Of a stretch of 64,000 nucleotides of DNA, positions 53,815 to 63,448 are shown in pieces. The DNA comes from Bradyrhizobium sp. CCGUVB1N3 (GTDB lineage: Bacteria > Pseudomonadota > Alphaproteobacteria > Rhizobiales > Xanthobacteraceae): the NCBI RefSeq assembly GCF_024199925.1, contig NZ_JANADR010000001.1, forward strand, positions 5,583,501 to 5,647,500, in the 5' to 3' direction. The notes below the pieces were generated by a model. That model saw only the letters and a list, made by a program, of their open reading frames with translations. It did not search any database and had not been told where the DNA came from. Each line of letters begins with the position of its first letter. The stretch's first letter is position 1. Position numbers and translations under genes: made by a program.

Positions 53815-54543
53815 ATGAGCCTTCAGGACACCGCCTCCTCCGGCGTCGCGCTGTGGCGCCTGGTCGCCGACGGCATCGAGCGCGGCATCGCCGACGGCCG
53901 CTTTGCCGCCGGCGAAAAGCTGCCGGGCGAGATGGAGATCGCCGAGACCTATCGCGTGAACCGCCATACGGTGCGGCGCGCGCTGGCGGCACTCGCCGAG
54001 CGCGGCCTGGTGCGCGCCGAGCGCGGCAGCGGCACCTATGTCGAGGCGCAGAAGCTTGCCTATCCCTTGCGCTCGCGCACGCGCTTCTCGGAGATCGTCG
54101 GCGCCGGCGGCCGCGAGCCACGCGGGCAGCTGATCGAGGCGTCGGAGGACGTGGCGAGCCGGGAGCTCGCACGGGAACTCGGCGTGAAGACCGGCGCGCG
54201 GCTGGTCCGGATCGAATCTGTGCGCTTTGCCGACCGCACGCCGATCTGCGTCTCGACGTCATGGCTGTCAGCCGAACTCTATCCAGATGCGGGCACGGTC
54301 TTCGCCGCCACGCGCTCGATGACGAAACTGCTCGCGCATTACGGCGTCCGGGACTACCGCCGCGGCTCGACCCGGATCACGGCCGGCATTGTCGATGCAA
54401 CAGACGCCGCGCGGCTCGACCTCGCGCTGGGGCGTCCGATCCTGGTGGTCGATTCGACCGACCTCGATCCCGATGGCAAGCCGCTGGTGACGAAGCGCTC
54501 GCGCTTCGCCGCAGAGCGGGTGGAGTTTTTGGTGGAATCGTAG
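53815..54543 (+). CDS. phnF: GntR-family phosphonate regulator PhnF
   Basis: A 242-residue HutC-subfamily regulator. The N-terminal winged helix is 'LWRLVADGIERGIADGRFAAGEKLPGEMEIAE' with 'VNRHTVRRALAALAERGLV' (in pieces); the C-terminal ~160 residues are a UTRA ligand-binding domain ('ARLVRIESVRFADRTPICVS'). It is divergent from phnG. The last 8 codons and stop are duplicated right after the stop (period 27 bp). Confidence 0.94.
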   Translation: MSLQDTASSGVALWRLVADGIERGIADGRFAAGEKLPGEMEIAETYRVNRHTVRRALAALAERGLVRAERGSGTYVEAQKLAYPLRSRTRFSEIVGAGGREPRGQLIEASEDVASRELARELGVKTGARLVRIESVRFADRTPICVSTSWLSAELYPDAGTVFAATRSMTKLLAHYGVRDYRRGSTRITAGIVDATDAARLDLALGRPILVVDSTDLDPDGKPLVTKRSRFAAERVEFLVES

Positions 54544-54570
54544 CGGGTGGAATTCTTGATCGAATCGTAG
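54516..54570. repeat. 27-bp tandem duplication across the phnF stop codon
   Basis: The segment encoding 'RVEFLVES-stop' is followed in frame by a second copy reading 'RVEFLIES-stop'. Period 27 bp, four base differences. Read-through of the first stop would add nine residues. Confidence 0.75.
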
Positions 54571-54658
54571 GGTGGGCAAAGGCGCACTTGCGCCGTGCCC
54601 ACCATATCTCCGAGGTCTCGGCAGAAATGGTCGGCACGCTTTGCTTTGCCCACCCTGC
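54568..54658. repeat. Inverted repeat TAGGGTGGGCAAAG / CTTTGCCCACCCT
   Basis: Ends at 54568-54581 and 54644-54657 are near reverse complements, with an inner hairpin GGCGCA-CTTG-CGCC. A common intergenic repeat in this bacterial group, here between convergent phnF and phnE. Confidence 0.7.
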
Positions 54659-54670
54659 GAGAGAAGCGCT

Positions 54671-55519
54671 CTATGCCACCGCCCGCCGGCCGATGATGGC
54701 GAAGCGCAGCTTGCCGGAGATGAAGTCGATCGCGGCGACTGCGACCAGGATCATCAGCACGAGGAACGAGACCCTCTGCCATTCCAGCACGCGGATCTGC
54801 TCGGCGAGCTGAAGGCCGATGCCGCCGGCACCGACGATGCCGATGATGCTGGCCGAGCGCGTGTTCGATTCGATGAAATAGAGCACCTGGCCGGCAATGA
54901 CCGGCAGCACCTGCGGCATCAGGCCGAAGCGGATCTCGTGCAGGGCATTGCCGCCTGATGCCCTGATGCCCTCGACCTGCTTCTTGTCGGCGGCCTCGAT
55001 CGCCTCCGAAAACAGCTTTCCGAGCGCGCCGAAGTCCGAGACCATGATCGCGAGCACGCCGGCAAACGGGCCGAGCCCGACCACGTTGATCCAGACCAGC
55101 GCCCAGATCAGCGTGTCGACGCCGCGGATCGAGTCGAGGAAGCGCCGCACCGGAAAGCGGATGATGTTCGGCGGCACGATATTGCGCGCGGCGAGCAGGG
55201 AGACCGGCAGCGCCAGCGTTGCGGCGAGCGTGGTGCCGAGCAGCGCGATCGACAGTGTCTCCCCCAGCGCCTTCAGATAAAGCGGCAGCGACGTTCCGGG
55301 ATCGGGCGGAATCATCATCATGGTGATCCAGCCGAGCTGCTTGAGGCCCGCGATGAACCTTGCCGGCTCAAAGCCGAGATCGTTCAGGCCGAAGATGAAC
55401 ACGGCGAGCGCGGCCACGATCATGGCGGGCGTGGCGAGACGCGCCGCCGCCGGCCGTTCGAAGGCATCGGGATATTTTGTCCGCAGCGCCGCGGTGTCGG
55501 GCTTCTCGAACTCCCTCAT
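54671..55519 (-). CDS. phnE: Phosphonate ABC transporter permease PhnE (second copy)
   Basis: A 282-residue inner-membrane protein with about six helices and the PhnE inner-membrane motif ('EAIEAADKKQVEGIRASGGN' contains the EAA loop). Other typical parts: 'LIWALVWINVVGLGPFAGVLAIMVSD' (in pieces) and 'GIVGAGGIGLQLAEQIRVLEW'. It overlaps the other PhnE gene by 4 bases. Two PhnE proteins probably form a heterodimeric channel. Confidence 0.93.
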   Translation of the reverse strand: MREFEKPDTAALRTKYPDAFERPAAARLATPAMIVAALAVFIFGLNDLGFEPARFIAGLKQLGWITMMMIPPDPGTSLPLYLKALGETLSIALLGTTLAATLALPVSLLAARNIVPPNIIRFPVRRFLDSIRGVDTLIWALVWINVVGLGPFAGVLAIMVSDFGALGKLFSEAIEAADKKQVEGIRASGGNALHEIRFGLMPQVLPVIAGQVLYFIESNTRSASIIGIVGAGGIGLQLAEQIRVLEWQRVSFLVLMILVAVAAIDFISGKLRFAIIGRRAVA

Positions 55520-56400
55520 GACCGTGCATCCCTGCCGAACAGCCGCGCGCGCAACCAGCCGGTCGTGATGTCGATGACGAAGATCGTGAGCACGATCATC
55601 AGCAGGATCGCGCTGACGTCGGAGTAATAGAATTTTCGGATCGCGACCACGAGCTCCTGGCCGATGCCACCGGCGCCGACGAAACCCATCACCGAGGATT
55701 CACGGACATTGATCTCGAAGCGCAGCAGCGCGTAGCTGACATAGCCGGCCGAGACCTGCGGCAATACGGCAAAGCGCATGCAGGACAGCCAGCTCGCGCC
55801 GGTCGAGCGCACGCCTTCGACCGGCTTCATGTCGGCATTCTCTACGATCTCGGCGAACAGCTTGCCGAGCGCGCCGGTCGAGTGAATGGCGATCGCCAGC
55901 ACGCCCGCCATCGGCCCGAGCCCGAAGGCCATGATGAAGATGAGCGCGAACACGATGCCCGGCACGGTCCGAGCAAATTCGAGCAGGCGGCGCACGAGAA
56001 AGCGCAGCCAGGGCGCCGGCGAAGTGTTCTCCGCCGCGAGGAAATTCAGGCAGAACGCGCAGACCGCGCCGATCAGCGTACCGACGTAGCTGATCAGCAA
56101 CGTCTCGCCGAGCAGCTTGCCCCATTTGTACCAGCCCCACAGCCACTCGCGGGGATCAGTCCAAACGCGCTGGCCGCTGTCGAGGGTGAGGATGCGATCG
56201 AAATAGCTGACGAAGTTGCCGAAATAAGTGAACAGCGTCCGCAAATTCACTTCAGCCCCGATCGCAGCAAGGATCAGCGCGGCGATGAACAGCGCAGCAC
56301 CGGCGAACAATCGCAGGCGCTTGCGCGCCACCGCCTGGCGATAGGCCGCGTTCAGCGCCGCCAGCTGCTGCTCGGGAAGGATCGAAACCGCAATGGTCAT
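55516..56400 (-). CDS. phnE: Phosphonate ABC transporter permease PhnE (first copy)
   Basis: About 294 residues from ATG 56400. Membrane helices are obvious ('LFAGAALFIAALILAAIGAE', 'TLLISYVGTLIGAVCAFCLNFLA'), and the EAA loop is 'EIVENADMKPVEGVRSTGAS'. 'GFVGAGGIGQELVVAIRKF' closes the protein as in other PhnE. The gene lies between phnD and the second phnE. Confidence 0.93.
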   Translation of the reverse strand: MTIAVSILPEQQLAALNAAYRQAVARKRLRLFAGAALFIAALILAAIGAEVNLRTLFTYFGNFVSYFDRILTLDSGQRVWTDPREWLWGWYKWGKLLGETLLISYVGTLIGAVCAFCLNFLAAENTSPAPWLRFLVRRLLEFARTVPGIVFALIFIMAFGLGPMAGVLAIAIHSTGALGKLFAEIVENADMKPVEGVRSTGASWLSCMRFAVLPQVSAGYVSYALLRFEINVRESSVMGFVGAGGIGQELVVAIRKFYYSDVSAILLMIVLTIFVIDITTGWLRARLFGRDARS

Positions 56401-56477
56401 GGGGTCAACGGACAAGGCTCGACATAGAAAAGAAGCCGGGTCAATTGACCCGGCTCCAGGTGCGTCGTCCCGTTCGA

Positions 56478-57407
56478 TCAGGACGCCTTCTTACGCAGAT
56501 TGTCGACGAATTTGATCAGCTCGATCGTCTTGTTGTAGTCGTCGGTGGTGATCGGCTCCCAGGGCTTGTTCTTGCCGTCGGAAAGCTTCTTGAACGCCTC
56601 GGGATCCTTCTGCGCCGCCTCCAGGAAGGCCTTTTTGATGGCGGCCTTCATGTCATCCGGCAGATCGCTGAGATAGGCGTACGGCGAGTTGATGATGAGG
56701 TCGGACTTCACGACGATGCGGAAGTCTTCCTTCTTCATCACCGTGCCGTCGGCCGACTTCACCATACCCTTGTTGAGCATGCGGGTCAGGTTGGAATCAT
56801 CATCGGCGTTCCACCAGTTGGCGGCGACGTCGACTGTGCCCTGCGCGAGCGCCAGAACGGCGTTCTCATGGCTGCCAGTGAAGACCACCTTGGAAAAATA
56901 GGCGTCGGGATCGATGCTCATCTGGTTCAGCTTGAAGCGAGGCATGTTGTTGCCGGAGGTCGAGTTCGGATCGACCAGGCCGAGATTCTTGCCCTTGAGG
57001 TCTTCGATCTTCTGGTATGGCGACTTCGCCAGCACGTAAAACACGGAATAATAGCCCTTCGAGCCGTCGGAGTTGACGTCGATGGCGAAGGCGTCGGTCT
57101 TCACGCCGGTGAGGCGGGCACGCGCGAAGGACGCCGGACCGTAATAGCCGATATGGATATTGCCGGCGCGCTGGCCCTCGATGAGGGCAGCGTAATCATT
57201 GGCAACACGCAGCGTGACCTTGATGCCGAGCTCCTTGGACAGATAGCTGACGAAGGGGGCGTAGCGCTCGGAAGTGCCCGAGCCGTTCTCGATCGGAATC
57301 GCGGCGAAGGTGATCTCCGGATATTTCGCTTTCCAGTCCTCGGCGGAAGCGGAAGCGGAGAAGGCCAGCGCGGCGGCGCCGGCAAGGACGATGCGACGAG
57401 TGATCAT
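56478..57407 (-). CDS. phnD: Phosphonate ABC transporter substrate-binding protein PhnD
   Basis: A 309-residue periplasmic protein with a signal peptide ('RRIVLAGAAALAFSASASA'). Typical PhnD parts are 'IPIENGSGTSERYAPFVSYL', 'GNIHIGYYGPASFARA', 'FVDPNSTSGNNMPRF'-like 'LVDPNSTSGNNMPRF' and 'FTGSHENAVLALAQGTVDVAANW' (in pieces). It captures phosphonates and delivers them to PhnE. It lies between phnC (41 bp upstream) and phnE. Confidence 0.94.
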   Translation of the reverse strand: MITRRIVLAGAAALAFSASASAEDWKAKYPEITFAAIPIENGSGTSERYAPFVSYLSKELGIKVTLRVANDYAALIEGQRAGNIHIGYYGPASFARARLTGVKTDAFAIDVNSDGSKGYYSVFYVLAKSPYQKIEDLKGKNLGLVDPNSTSGNNMPRFKLNQMSIDPDAYFSKVVFTGSHENAVLALAQGTVDVAANWWNADDDSNLTRMLNKGMVKSADGTVMKKEDFRIVVKSDLIINSPYAYLSDLPDDMKAAIKKAFLEAAQKDPEAFKKLSDGKNKPWEPITTDDYNKTIELIKFVDNLRKKAS

Positions 57408-57448
57408 GATACCCTCTTGATCAGTTGAACGCGATGACTGGTAGCGAC

Positions 57449-58258
57449 TTAGGCGGCGGCAGCGGTGCCGAGCGCCGGAACACCTTCGGGCGTGGGCAGC
57501 GGCAGGCCGCCCATGACTTCACTGGCTTCGAGATCGTAGAGCTCGCGCGCGACGTGCTCGGTGAGCGCTGACGGCGCGCCGTCGAACACCACGCGGCCCG
57601 CCGCCATGCCGATCAGGCGATCGCAATAGCTGCGCGCCAGATCGAGCGAATGCAGGTTGCAGATCACGGTGATGCCGAAATGCTTGTTGATGCGCAGCAG
57701 CGCATCCATCACGATCTTGGTGTTGCGCGGGTCGAGCGAGGCGATCGGCTCGTCGGCGAGGATCAGATCAGGCTGCTGAACGAGTGCGCGGGCGATCGCA
57801 ACGCGCTGCTGCTGGCCGCCGGAGAGCTGGTCGGCGCGCTGGGCGGCGAGCGAGGCCATGTCGAACTGCTCCAGCGCCGACATCGCCAGCGCCTTGTCCT
57901 CTTCGGGCCAGGCCTGCGTGAGCGAGCGCCAGGCCGGCATCGCGGCAAGGCGCCCCATCAGCACATTGGTGAGCACATCGAGCCGGCCGACGAGATTGAA
58001 TTGCTGGAAGATCATCGCGGCACGGGCGCGCCATTGCCGCAGCTCCTTGCCGCGCAACGCGGTGACGTCGATGCCGTCGAACAGGATGCGCCCCTCTGTT
58101 GGCGTCGCCAGACGGTTGATGGTCCGCAGCAAGGTCGACTTGCCGGCGCCGGAACGGCCGATGACGCCGACGAATCCGCCAGGGGCGATTTCAAACGAAG
58201 CACCGTCCACCGCGGCTTTTGTGCCGAAGCGGCACGTCAGACCTTCAACCACCAGCAT
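57449..58258 (-). CDS. phnC: Phosphonate ABC transporter ATP-binding protein PhnC
   Basis: About 269 residues from ATG 58258; a TTG at 58285 is not used. Walker A '[17 protein letters not shown]', a PhnC-type '[25 protein letters not shown]' (in pieces), signature '[17 protein letters not shown]' and Walker B '[13 protein letters not shown]'. It energises import through PhnE. First gene of the leftward phnCDEE operon, divergent from the transferase gene at 58430. Confidence 0.95.
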   Translation of the reverse strand: MLVVEGLTCRFGTKAAVDGASFEIAPGGFVGVIGRSGAGKSTLLRTINRLATPTEGRILFDGIDVTALRGKELRQWRARAAMIFQQFNLVGRLDVLTNVLMGRLAAMPAWRSLTQAWPEEDKALAMSALEQFDMASLAAQRADQLSGGQQQRVAIARALVQQPDLILADEPIASLDPRNTKIVMDALLRINKHFGITVICNLHSLDLARSYCDRLIGMAAGRVVFDGAPSALTEHVARELYDLEASEVMGGLPLPTPEGVPALGTAAAA

Positions 58259-58429
58259 GCAGGGCTCCCAACTCGCTGGGCCCAACCGCTAACGCTGCCG
58301 CTTTACATTTGTGTGACAAGGGCGCGGCGGTGCGGCGATGCTACGCACGCATCCCCTGTCATCTCTACGTCATGACATCGTCATCGAGCCGCTCGAAGAC
58401 GAACGCTCCTCCCTGTCAACGGACGCACC

Positions 58430-59098
58430 ATGGTCGCCAAAGCGCTTTCGGTCCAACCGACCATCGATCCCACCGCCAAGCTGCACGAGATCAAGCTCGG
58501 CGCCTATTGCGAGGTCGGCGCGCGCACGATCCTGCACGAGGTGACGATGGGCGACTATTCCTACGTCGTGAACGATTCGCAGATCACTTACACGACGATC
58601 GGCAAATTCTGCTCGATCGCGGCGATGACGCGCATCAATCCCGGCAACCACCCGATGCACCGCGCCAGCCAGGCGCATTTCACCTATCGCGCCAGTGCCT
58701 ATTTTCCAGGCGAGAGCGACGAGGCCGAGTTCTTCGACTGGCGGCGCCAGCATCATGTCCATATCGGCCATGACGTCTGGATCGGACATGGCGCGATCGT
58801 ACTACCGGGCCGCAATATCGGCACCGGCGCCGTGGTGGCCGCGGGCGCCGTCGTCACCAAGGACGTGCCCGCCTACACCATCGTCGCCGGCAATCCGGCC
58901 CGTCCGGTCCGGCGGCGCTTCTCCGACGAGATCGCCGGCCGGCTGGCAAAGCTCGCCTGGTGGGACTGGGATCACGAAAGCTTGCGCGAGGCCTTGCCTG
59001 ATTTCCGCAAGCTTGGGATTGAAGATTTCCTCGCGAAGTACGAAGCACGGGCCATTGCCAACCATTTGTCTCCCAGCAAGCGAAGCATCCCCGCGTGA
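58430..59098 (+). CDS. Hexapeptide-repeat acetyltransferase of phosphonate loci (TIGR03308 type)
   Basis: A 222-residue left-handed beta-helix transferase. Hexapeptide repeats are seen as '[19 protein letters not shown]' and '[45 protein letters not shown]' (in pieces), the pattern of acyltransferases of the chloramphenicol/virginiamycin type. Homologues recur in phn clusters ('phn_thr' family); the acceptor is unknown, and acetylation of aminophosphonates, as by PhnO, is one idea. Its stop overlaps the phnM-like start (GTGA). Confidence 0.9.
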   Translation: MVAKALSVQPTIDPTAKLHEIKLGAYCEVGARTILHEVTMGDYSYVVNDSQITYTTIGKFCSIAAMTRINPGNHPMHRASQAHFTYRASAYFPGESDEAEFFDWRRQHHVHIGHDVWIGHGAIVLPGRNIGTGAVVAAGAVVTKDVPAYTIVAGNPARPVRRRFSDEIAGRLAKLAWWDWDHESLREALPDFRKLGIEDFLAKYEARAIANHLSPSKRSIPA

Positions 59099-60285
59099 CC
59101 GAAATCTTCCTTGAAGGCGGCCGGGCCCTGATCGGCTCGGAGATCGTCGAGACCTCCCTCGTGGTTTCCGGACAGGATATTGGGGAGATCGATCGCGGGC
59201 GCGGTCGTGCGTCGCTTGCGATCGATGCTGGTGATCTTTTGGTCCTGCCGGGCATCGTCGACCTGCATGGCGACGCCTTCGAACGGCAGATGATGCCGCG
59301 CCCGGGCGTCGATTTCCCGATCGACGTGGCGCTCGCCGACAGCGACCGGCAGGCCGTCAGCAACGGCATCACCACCGTCTTCCATGGCACGACCTGGTCG
59401 TGGGAGCCGGGCCTGCGCTCTGGCGACAATGCGCGACGCCTGCTGGAAGCGATCGAGCGGCTGCGCCCGCAATTTGCTGCCGACACCCGCTTCCATCTGC
59501 GGCACGAGACCTACAATCTCGATGCGGAGGACGAGATCGGCCAGTGGCTCGCCGAAGGACGCATCGATCTGTTCGCCTTCAACGATCACATGGCTGCGAC
59601 CATCCGCGATCTGGCGAAGCCGCACAAGCGCGGCCGCTTGGTTGACCGCACCGGACTGTCCGACACGGCCTTTGAAGAGCTGGTCGGTCGTGTCGCCGCT
59701 CGCGCAGCGGACGTCCCGGCGACGACTGCGCGGCTTGCTGCGGCGGCCCGCGCCGCCGAGGTGCGGATGCTCTCGCATGACGATTCGACGCCGGCGATGC
59801 GCAAGGCCTATCGTGACATGGGTGCCACGATCGCCGAGTTTCCGGTCAATGAAGAGACGGCGCGCGCGGCGGCAGACGCAGGCGACGCCATCATCTACGG
59901 CGCGCCGAACGTGGTGCGTGGCGGCAGCCACACCGGCTGGACCAGGGCGTCCGACATGATCAACAAAGGGCTCTGCTCGGTGCTGGCCTCGGACTATTAC
60001 TATCCGGCGCAACTGCTCGCCGCCTTCCGGCTCGTGGCCGACGACGTGCTTCCGCTGGCAGAAGCCTGGAAGCTGATCTCGGAAGCGCCGGCAGAAGCCG
60101 CAGGCCTGTCCGATCGCGGTGTGATCGCGGAGGGACGGCGCGCCGACATCCTGCTGATCGACGACACCGTGCCGCTGCGGCCGCGGGTGGTCGCGGTGAT
60201 TGCCGCGGGCAGGCTGGTACATTTCACCGACGCAGCGCGCCTGCACGGTTCGGCCGCAGCGCGCGAAGCTGTCGTCGCCGCCTGA
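59095..60285 (+). CDS. phnM: PhnM-like amidohydrolase, second homologue
   Basis: A 396-residue protein starting at GTG 59095, overlapping the transferase stop. It aligns with PhnM: '[25 protein letters not shown]', '[17 protein letters not shown]', '[16 protein letters not shown]' and '[13 protein letters not shown]' (in pieces). At the first metal site it has 'HGDAFERQ', where the operon PhnM has 'HTDHLEAH'. It may act on a different ribosyl-phosphonate or be a back-up diphosphatase. Confidence 0.9.
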   Translation: MTEIFLEGGRALIGSEIVETSLVVSGQDIGEIDRGRGRASLAIDAGDLLVLPGIVDLHGDAFERQMMPRPGVDFPIDVALADSDRQAVSNGITTVFHGTTWSWEPGLRSGDNARRLLEAIERLRPQFAADTRFHLRHETYNLDAEDEIGQWLAEGRIDLFAFNDHMAATIRDLAKPHKRGRLVDRTGLSDTAFEELVGRVAARAADVPATTARLAAAARAAEVRMLSHDDSTPAMRKAYRDMGATIAEFPVNEETARAAADAGDAIIYGAPNVVRGGSHTGWTRASDMINKGLCSVLASDYYYPAQLLAAFRLVADDVLPLAEAWKLISEAPAEAAGLSDRGVIAEGRRADILLIDDTVPLRPRVVAVIAAGRLVHFTDAARLHGSAAAREAVVAA

Positions 60286-60304
60286 ACCGGCTATACGAGA
60301 GGCG

Positions 60305-61003
60305 ATGACAGGTTTTCCCCGCTACGCGATCTACTATGCCGCCGATGCCGACAGCACGCTGTCGCGCTTCGGCGCCGAGCTGCTTGGCTATGATGCCCAT
60401 AGCGGCCGTGAGTTGCCTTTCCCCGCAGAGGCGCTGCACTTGGCGGCCGATTGGCACGACATCACGGCCGATCCCCGCAAATACGGTTTTCACGGCACGC
60501 TGAAGGCGCCGATGGCGCTCGCGGGCGGCAAGACCGAGGCCGAGCTGGTTGCGGCGTGCACAGCGTTTGCCGAAAAGCCGCGGCCGATCCCCGTGATTCG
60601 TCCGGTCGTCGATTCCATCAGTGGCTTCATCGCGGCAATCCCTGCCGAGCCCGTCAGCGAACTGATACGGCTCGCCGCCGATTGCGTGCGCGATTTCGAC
60701 GCGTTCCGCGCGCCATTGGCGGCGAAGGATCGCGCAAGGCGCAACCCGGAAAAGCTGACCGAGCGGCAGCGCGACTATCTCGACGACTGGGGTTACCCCT
60801 ACGTCATGGAAGAATTCCGTTTCCACATGACGCTCACGGGCCGGCTCGATGCGGAACGCCGCGGGCCGATCATCGAGATGTTGCGGAGGCGGTTTGCCAG
60901 CCTGGAGCTCGAAACGCTGGCGATCGACCGCATCGCCCTTTTTCGCCAGGAAGACGCAGCGGCACGCTTCCACGTCATCGGCGAGTGGCCGTTGGCGAGA
61001 TAG
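60305..61003 (+). CDS. DUF1045 phosphonate-operon protein, 2H phosphoesterase-like
   Basis: A 232-residue soluble protein (TIGR03223/DUF1045 type) beginning 'RYAIYYAADADSTLSRFGAE'. It has two HxT motifs, 'YGFHGTLKAP' at H63-T65 and 'FRFHMTLTGRL' at H174-T176, spaced as in the 2H phosphoesterase superfamily, whose members open or hydrolyse cyclic phosphates. In a cluster that lacks PhnP, the cyclic phosphodiesterase that follows C-P lyase, this gene is a likely functional stand-in. It is 19 bp after the phnM-like gene. ATG 60305 is chosen over upstream starts by family match. Confidence 0.88.
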   Translation: MTGFPRYAIYYAADADSTLSRFGAELLGYDAHSGRELPFPAEALHLAADWHDITADPRKYGFHGTLKAPMALAGGKTEAELVAACTAFAEKPRPIPVIRPVVDSISGFIAAIPAEPVSELIRLAADCVRDFDAFRAPLAAKDRARRNPEKLTERQRDYLDDWGYPYVMEEFRFHMTLTGRLDAERRGPIIEMLRRRFASLELETLAIDRIALFRQEDAAARFHVIGEWPLAR

Positions 61004-61025
61004 GTTGATGGGCACTGCCGGTCCC

Positions 61026-61134
61026 GTCATCCTGAGGTGCGAGCACAGCGAGCCTCGAAGGATGAACGGCCGGGCTGCAACCGGGCCGTCGCCCTTCGAG
61101 GCCTCCGCTACGCTCCGGCACCTCAGGGTGACGG
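61026..61134. repeat. Intergenic repeat (GTCATCCTGAGGTGC ... GGCACCTCAGGGTGAC)
   Basis: The ends are near reverse complements, with inner pairs 'GCCTCGAAGG' and 'CCCTTCGAGGC'. It forms a long hairpin between convergent genes. This element type is abundant in Bradyrhizobium genomes. Confidence 0.75.
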
Positions 61135-61149
61135 AGTTTTCGCTCCGCC

Positions 61150-61845
61150 TCATCGCCAGTCCGCGAGGTTGAACGCGAGCGCGGCGGCGCCGACCAGGAC
61201 GAGACTCGCGGCCCAGACCGCATCCAGATTGAACCAGCTTCGCGATACGAACTTGAGACCGAGATAGCGGTAGACCAGCCACGCAAGGCAACCGCCCGCC
61301 GCGACCATGGCGATGACATGCATGAGCGAAACCAGCACCGCCATTGCGAGATTCGCCGTGACGAGAGCGCCGGCGGCCTGGTGGACCGCGTCGAGGTCAG
61401 CGGCCTGGCACAGCCCGAGATAGATCGGCACCAGCATCAACGCGGCGCCGTGGGCGATCGCAACCGCAAACGACCACAGCGCCAACTGCGTTGGCGGTAT
61501 CCGCGCCAGCGCCCGCGGATGGCGCCGATCGATGAGACGGTAGGCGCCAAAGCCGATCACCAGCAGGCTCGCACCGAGCTGAATCGGACGCTGCCATTCG
61601 GCCAGCGCCAGCAACAGCGCGAACGGCAGCAACACCAGGAACGTCGCCAGCAGATGGCCAGCCGACAGAGCACCGAGCGCGCCAAACAGCGCGCGCGGAC
61701 TTCGTTCCATGAGCCCAGCCGAAACCGCGAGCGGCCATCCCATTCCCGGATTGATGCCATGATAAATGCCGCTCGCAAGGAGCGCGAGCCAGAGCCAGGC
61801 AAGTGTCCGGCTCGCCTCTCCCCAATCTAGGCCGACGGATAGCAA
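61150..61845 (-). CDS. Integral membrane protein of unknown function
   Basis: About 231 residues with six or so helices ('LAWLWLALLASGIYHGINPGMG', 'GHLLATFLVLLPFALLLALA', 'LMHVIAMVAAGGCLAWLVYRYLG', in pieces). The conserved start 'GIYHGINPGMGWPLAVS' is reminiscent of metal/cytochrome-related membrane families, but no function is assigned. The likely start is a TTG at 61845 that overlaps the SBP56 stop by about 19 bases, suggesting coupling. Confidence 0.78.
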   Translation of the reverse strand: MLSVGLDWGEASRTLAWLWLALLASGIYHGINPGMGWPLAVSAGLMERSPRALFGALGALSAGHLLATFLVLLPFALLLALAEWQRPIQLGASLLVIGFGAYRLIDRRHPRALARIPPTQLALWSFAVAIAHGAALMLVPIYLGLCQAADLDAVHQAAGALVTANLAMAVLVSLMHVIAMVAAGGCLAWLVYRYLGLKFVSRSWFNLDAVWAASLVLVGAAALAFNLADWR

Positions 61846-63227
61846 AAGGAATCCGTCGAACAGTCGCCACCCTCAAGCCTGACCTGATGGGCCCGGTATC
61901 CTTCGGGGAAGCTGACGAAATAGTCGCTGGCGAGCTCGAGGCCGCCGTTGCGACCGACATTGGCCATCACTTCGACGCCGGGAACGCCATCGGGATAGAA
62001 CTGGTCGTCCCAGGTCGAGTAGAGCGAGTTGGTCCAGTACACCCGCTTGCCGTCGCGGCTGATCTCGACCATCTGCGGGCCACCCGCATAAGCCTTGCCG
62101 TTCGGATGCGGCGCGCGGCGCACGATGCCTCCCGTGTACACCGAGCCGGCAAGCTTGGGTTTCCGGGGATTACTGACGTCATACTGGCGCATCTCGCCGG
62201 TGCCCCAGCAGGAGACATAGAGGAATCTGTCATCCATCGACAGATCGATGTCGGTCACCAGTGGAGGCACCGCGCCGAACCCCTGCAAGAGCGGCGGCAG
62301 CTTTTCCTTGGCTGCAGGCTCCGGCGGGATCGTCGCCGTCTTTTCGGCGTGGAATTTTCCGCCCTCGCGCCACCAGGTCCAGATCGAGGCTTCCAAATTG
62401 GTGGTGTCGACCACCACGCCGACGAAGCCGTATTCGCGAACCGGATCGTGCGCGGGCCGCACCTCCAGCGCCATCTGATGGTTGGCACCGAGGTCTATGG
62501 TTTGAACATTGCGCCGGGCCCGGAGATCCCAGAAATGGAGCCGGTGGCCATATTTGTTCGACAGCAGATCTTCGGGAACGATGCCGTTCTCGAACTGCGG
62601 CGGCAGCGCCCATTCGCTCGTCACCATGTAGTCGCGCGGCAGATTCCACCAGAAGTCATAGTGCAGCGTCTGCGGACCGCGATCGATCTCCCAGCGGCCG
62701 AGCACCTCGAACGTCTCGCAATCCATGATGAAGACGCCGGGCGGCCCGCTCGTGCCATCCTTGCCGCCGCCGCCGAGCGTGCTGACATAAATGCCGTCCG
62801 GCCCGCAGTGGATGGTGTGCGGCCGCGAGTAGCCGGTTTTCTTGAAGACTTCCTCCGGCTCGATGATCTTGTGAATCTTCGCTTTGGTCGGATCGGGCTT
62901 GGTGTCGATGATGTAGATGCGCGATGAACGCAGGCCGGGAATAATGAGATAGCGCCGCTCGATGAAGGCGTGCCCGGCGAGCGGAGACAGTGCCGAGGAG
63001 CAGGCATTCCAGCCGAAATGATGAAACTCGTCGCCCTTGTTCGGCATCGTCACGGTATGGACGATCCGACTGTAGGTCGGCGATCCCGGCTTGGCGTCGA
63101 TGACCGCAAGTGCGTCGGGCTTTGAGAAATCCGGGCTGAGCAGCAACGTGTAGGCGAAGTTTTCGGGCGGCGCTTCCATCGCGAGTTTTGGCGATGCGTG
63201 GAAGGTCGGATCTGGCCGCATTGTCAT
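61827..63227 (-). CDS. SBP56-family selenium-binding protein / methanethiol oxidase
   Basis: About 466 residues from ATG 63227, which follows GGGAGGCA. SBP56 signatures include 'FHHFGWNACSSAL', 'RSSRIYIIDTKPDPTKAKIHKIIEP', 'GYSRPHTIHCGPDGIYVSTLGG' and 'YHEMVTSEWG'-like 'DYMVTSEWALP' (in pieces). Bacterial members oxidise methanethiol to formaldehyde, sulfide and peroxide, with copper, in the periplasm; no signal peptide is obvious here. The conserved histidines for metal binding are present ('HFGWNAC', 'RPHTIHC', 'LVTDIDLSMDDRFLYVSCWG'). It lies upstream of a membrane protein. Confidence 0.93.
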   Translation of the reverse strand: MTMRPDPTFHASPKLAMEAPPENFAYTLLLSPDFSKPDALAVIDAKPGSPTYSRIVHTVTMPNKGDEFHHFGWNACSSALSPLAGHAFIERRYLIIPGLRSSRIYIIDTKPDPTKAKIHKIIEPEEVFKKTGYSRPHTIHCGPDGIYVSTLGGGGKDGTSGPPGVFIMDCETFEVLGRWEIDRGPQTLHYDFWWNLPRDYMVTSEWALPPQFENGIVPEDLLSNKYGHRLHFWDLRARRNVQTIDLGANHQMALEVRPAHDPVREYGFVGVVVDTTNLEASIWTWWREGGKFHAEKTATIPPEPAAKEKLPPLLQGFGAVPPLVTDIDLSMDDRFLYVSCWGTGEMRQYDVSNPRKPKLAGSVYTGGIVRRAPHPNGKAYAGGPQMVEISRDGKRVYWTNSLYSTWDDQFYPDGVPGVEVMANVGRNGGLELASDYFVSFPEGYRAHQVRLEGGDCSTDSFCYPSA

Positions 63228-63448
63228 GGCACTGCCTCCCTGTTTGCGTCGACTTGCGCCAACCTGGCCCGGGATAACGGCATAATGAAGTGCTGACGCG
63301 CGATGTCTCGAGGTGCTCCGCAGGCTTGGTTGGCCCGGGAACATTACGTCATCGCGCCACCGCGCGAAACCGGCCGAAGCGCGCCAATTCGACGCTTCGC
63401 CTAGATGGACAGTTGGCTAGACGTCTGGATCGCGCTCTCCTTTGGAGT

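Noticed and set aside
53699..54262. Upstream extension of phnG to position 54262
   Set aside because: The extension is antisense to phnF and runs through the operator; PhnG family similarity begins near 53698.
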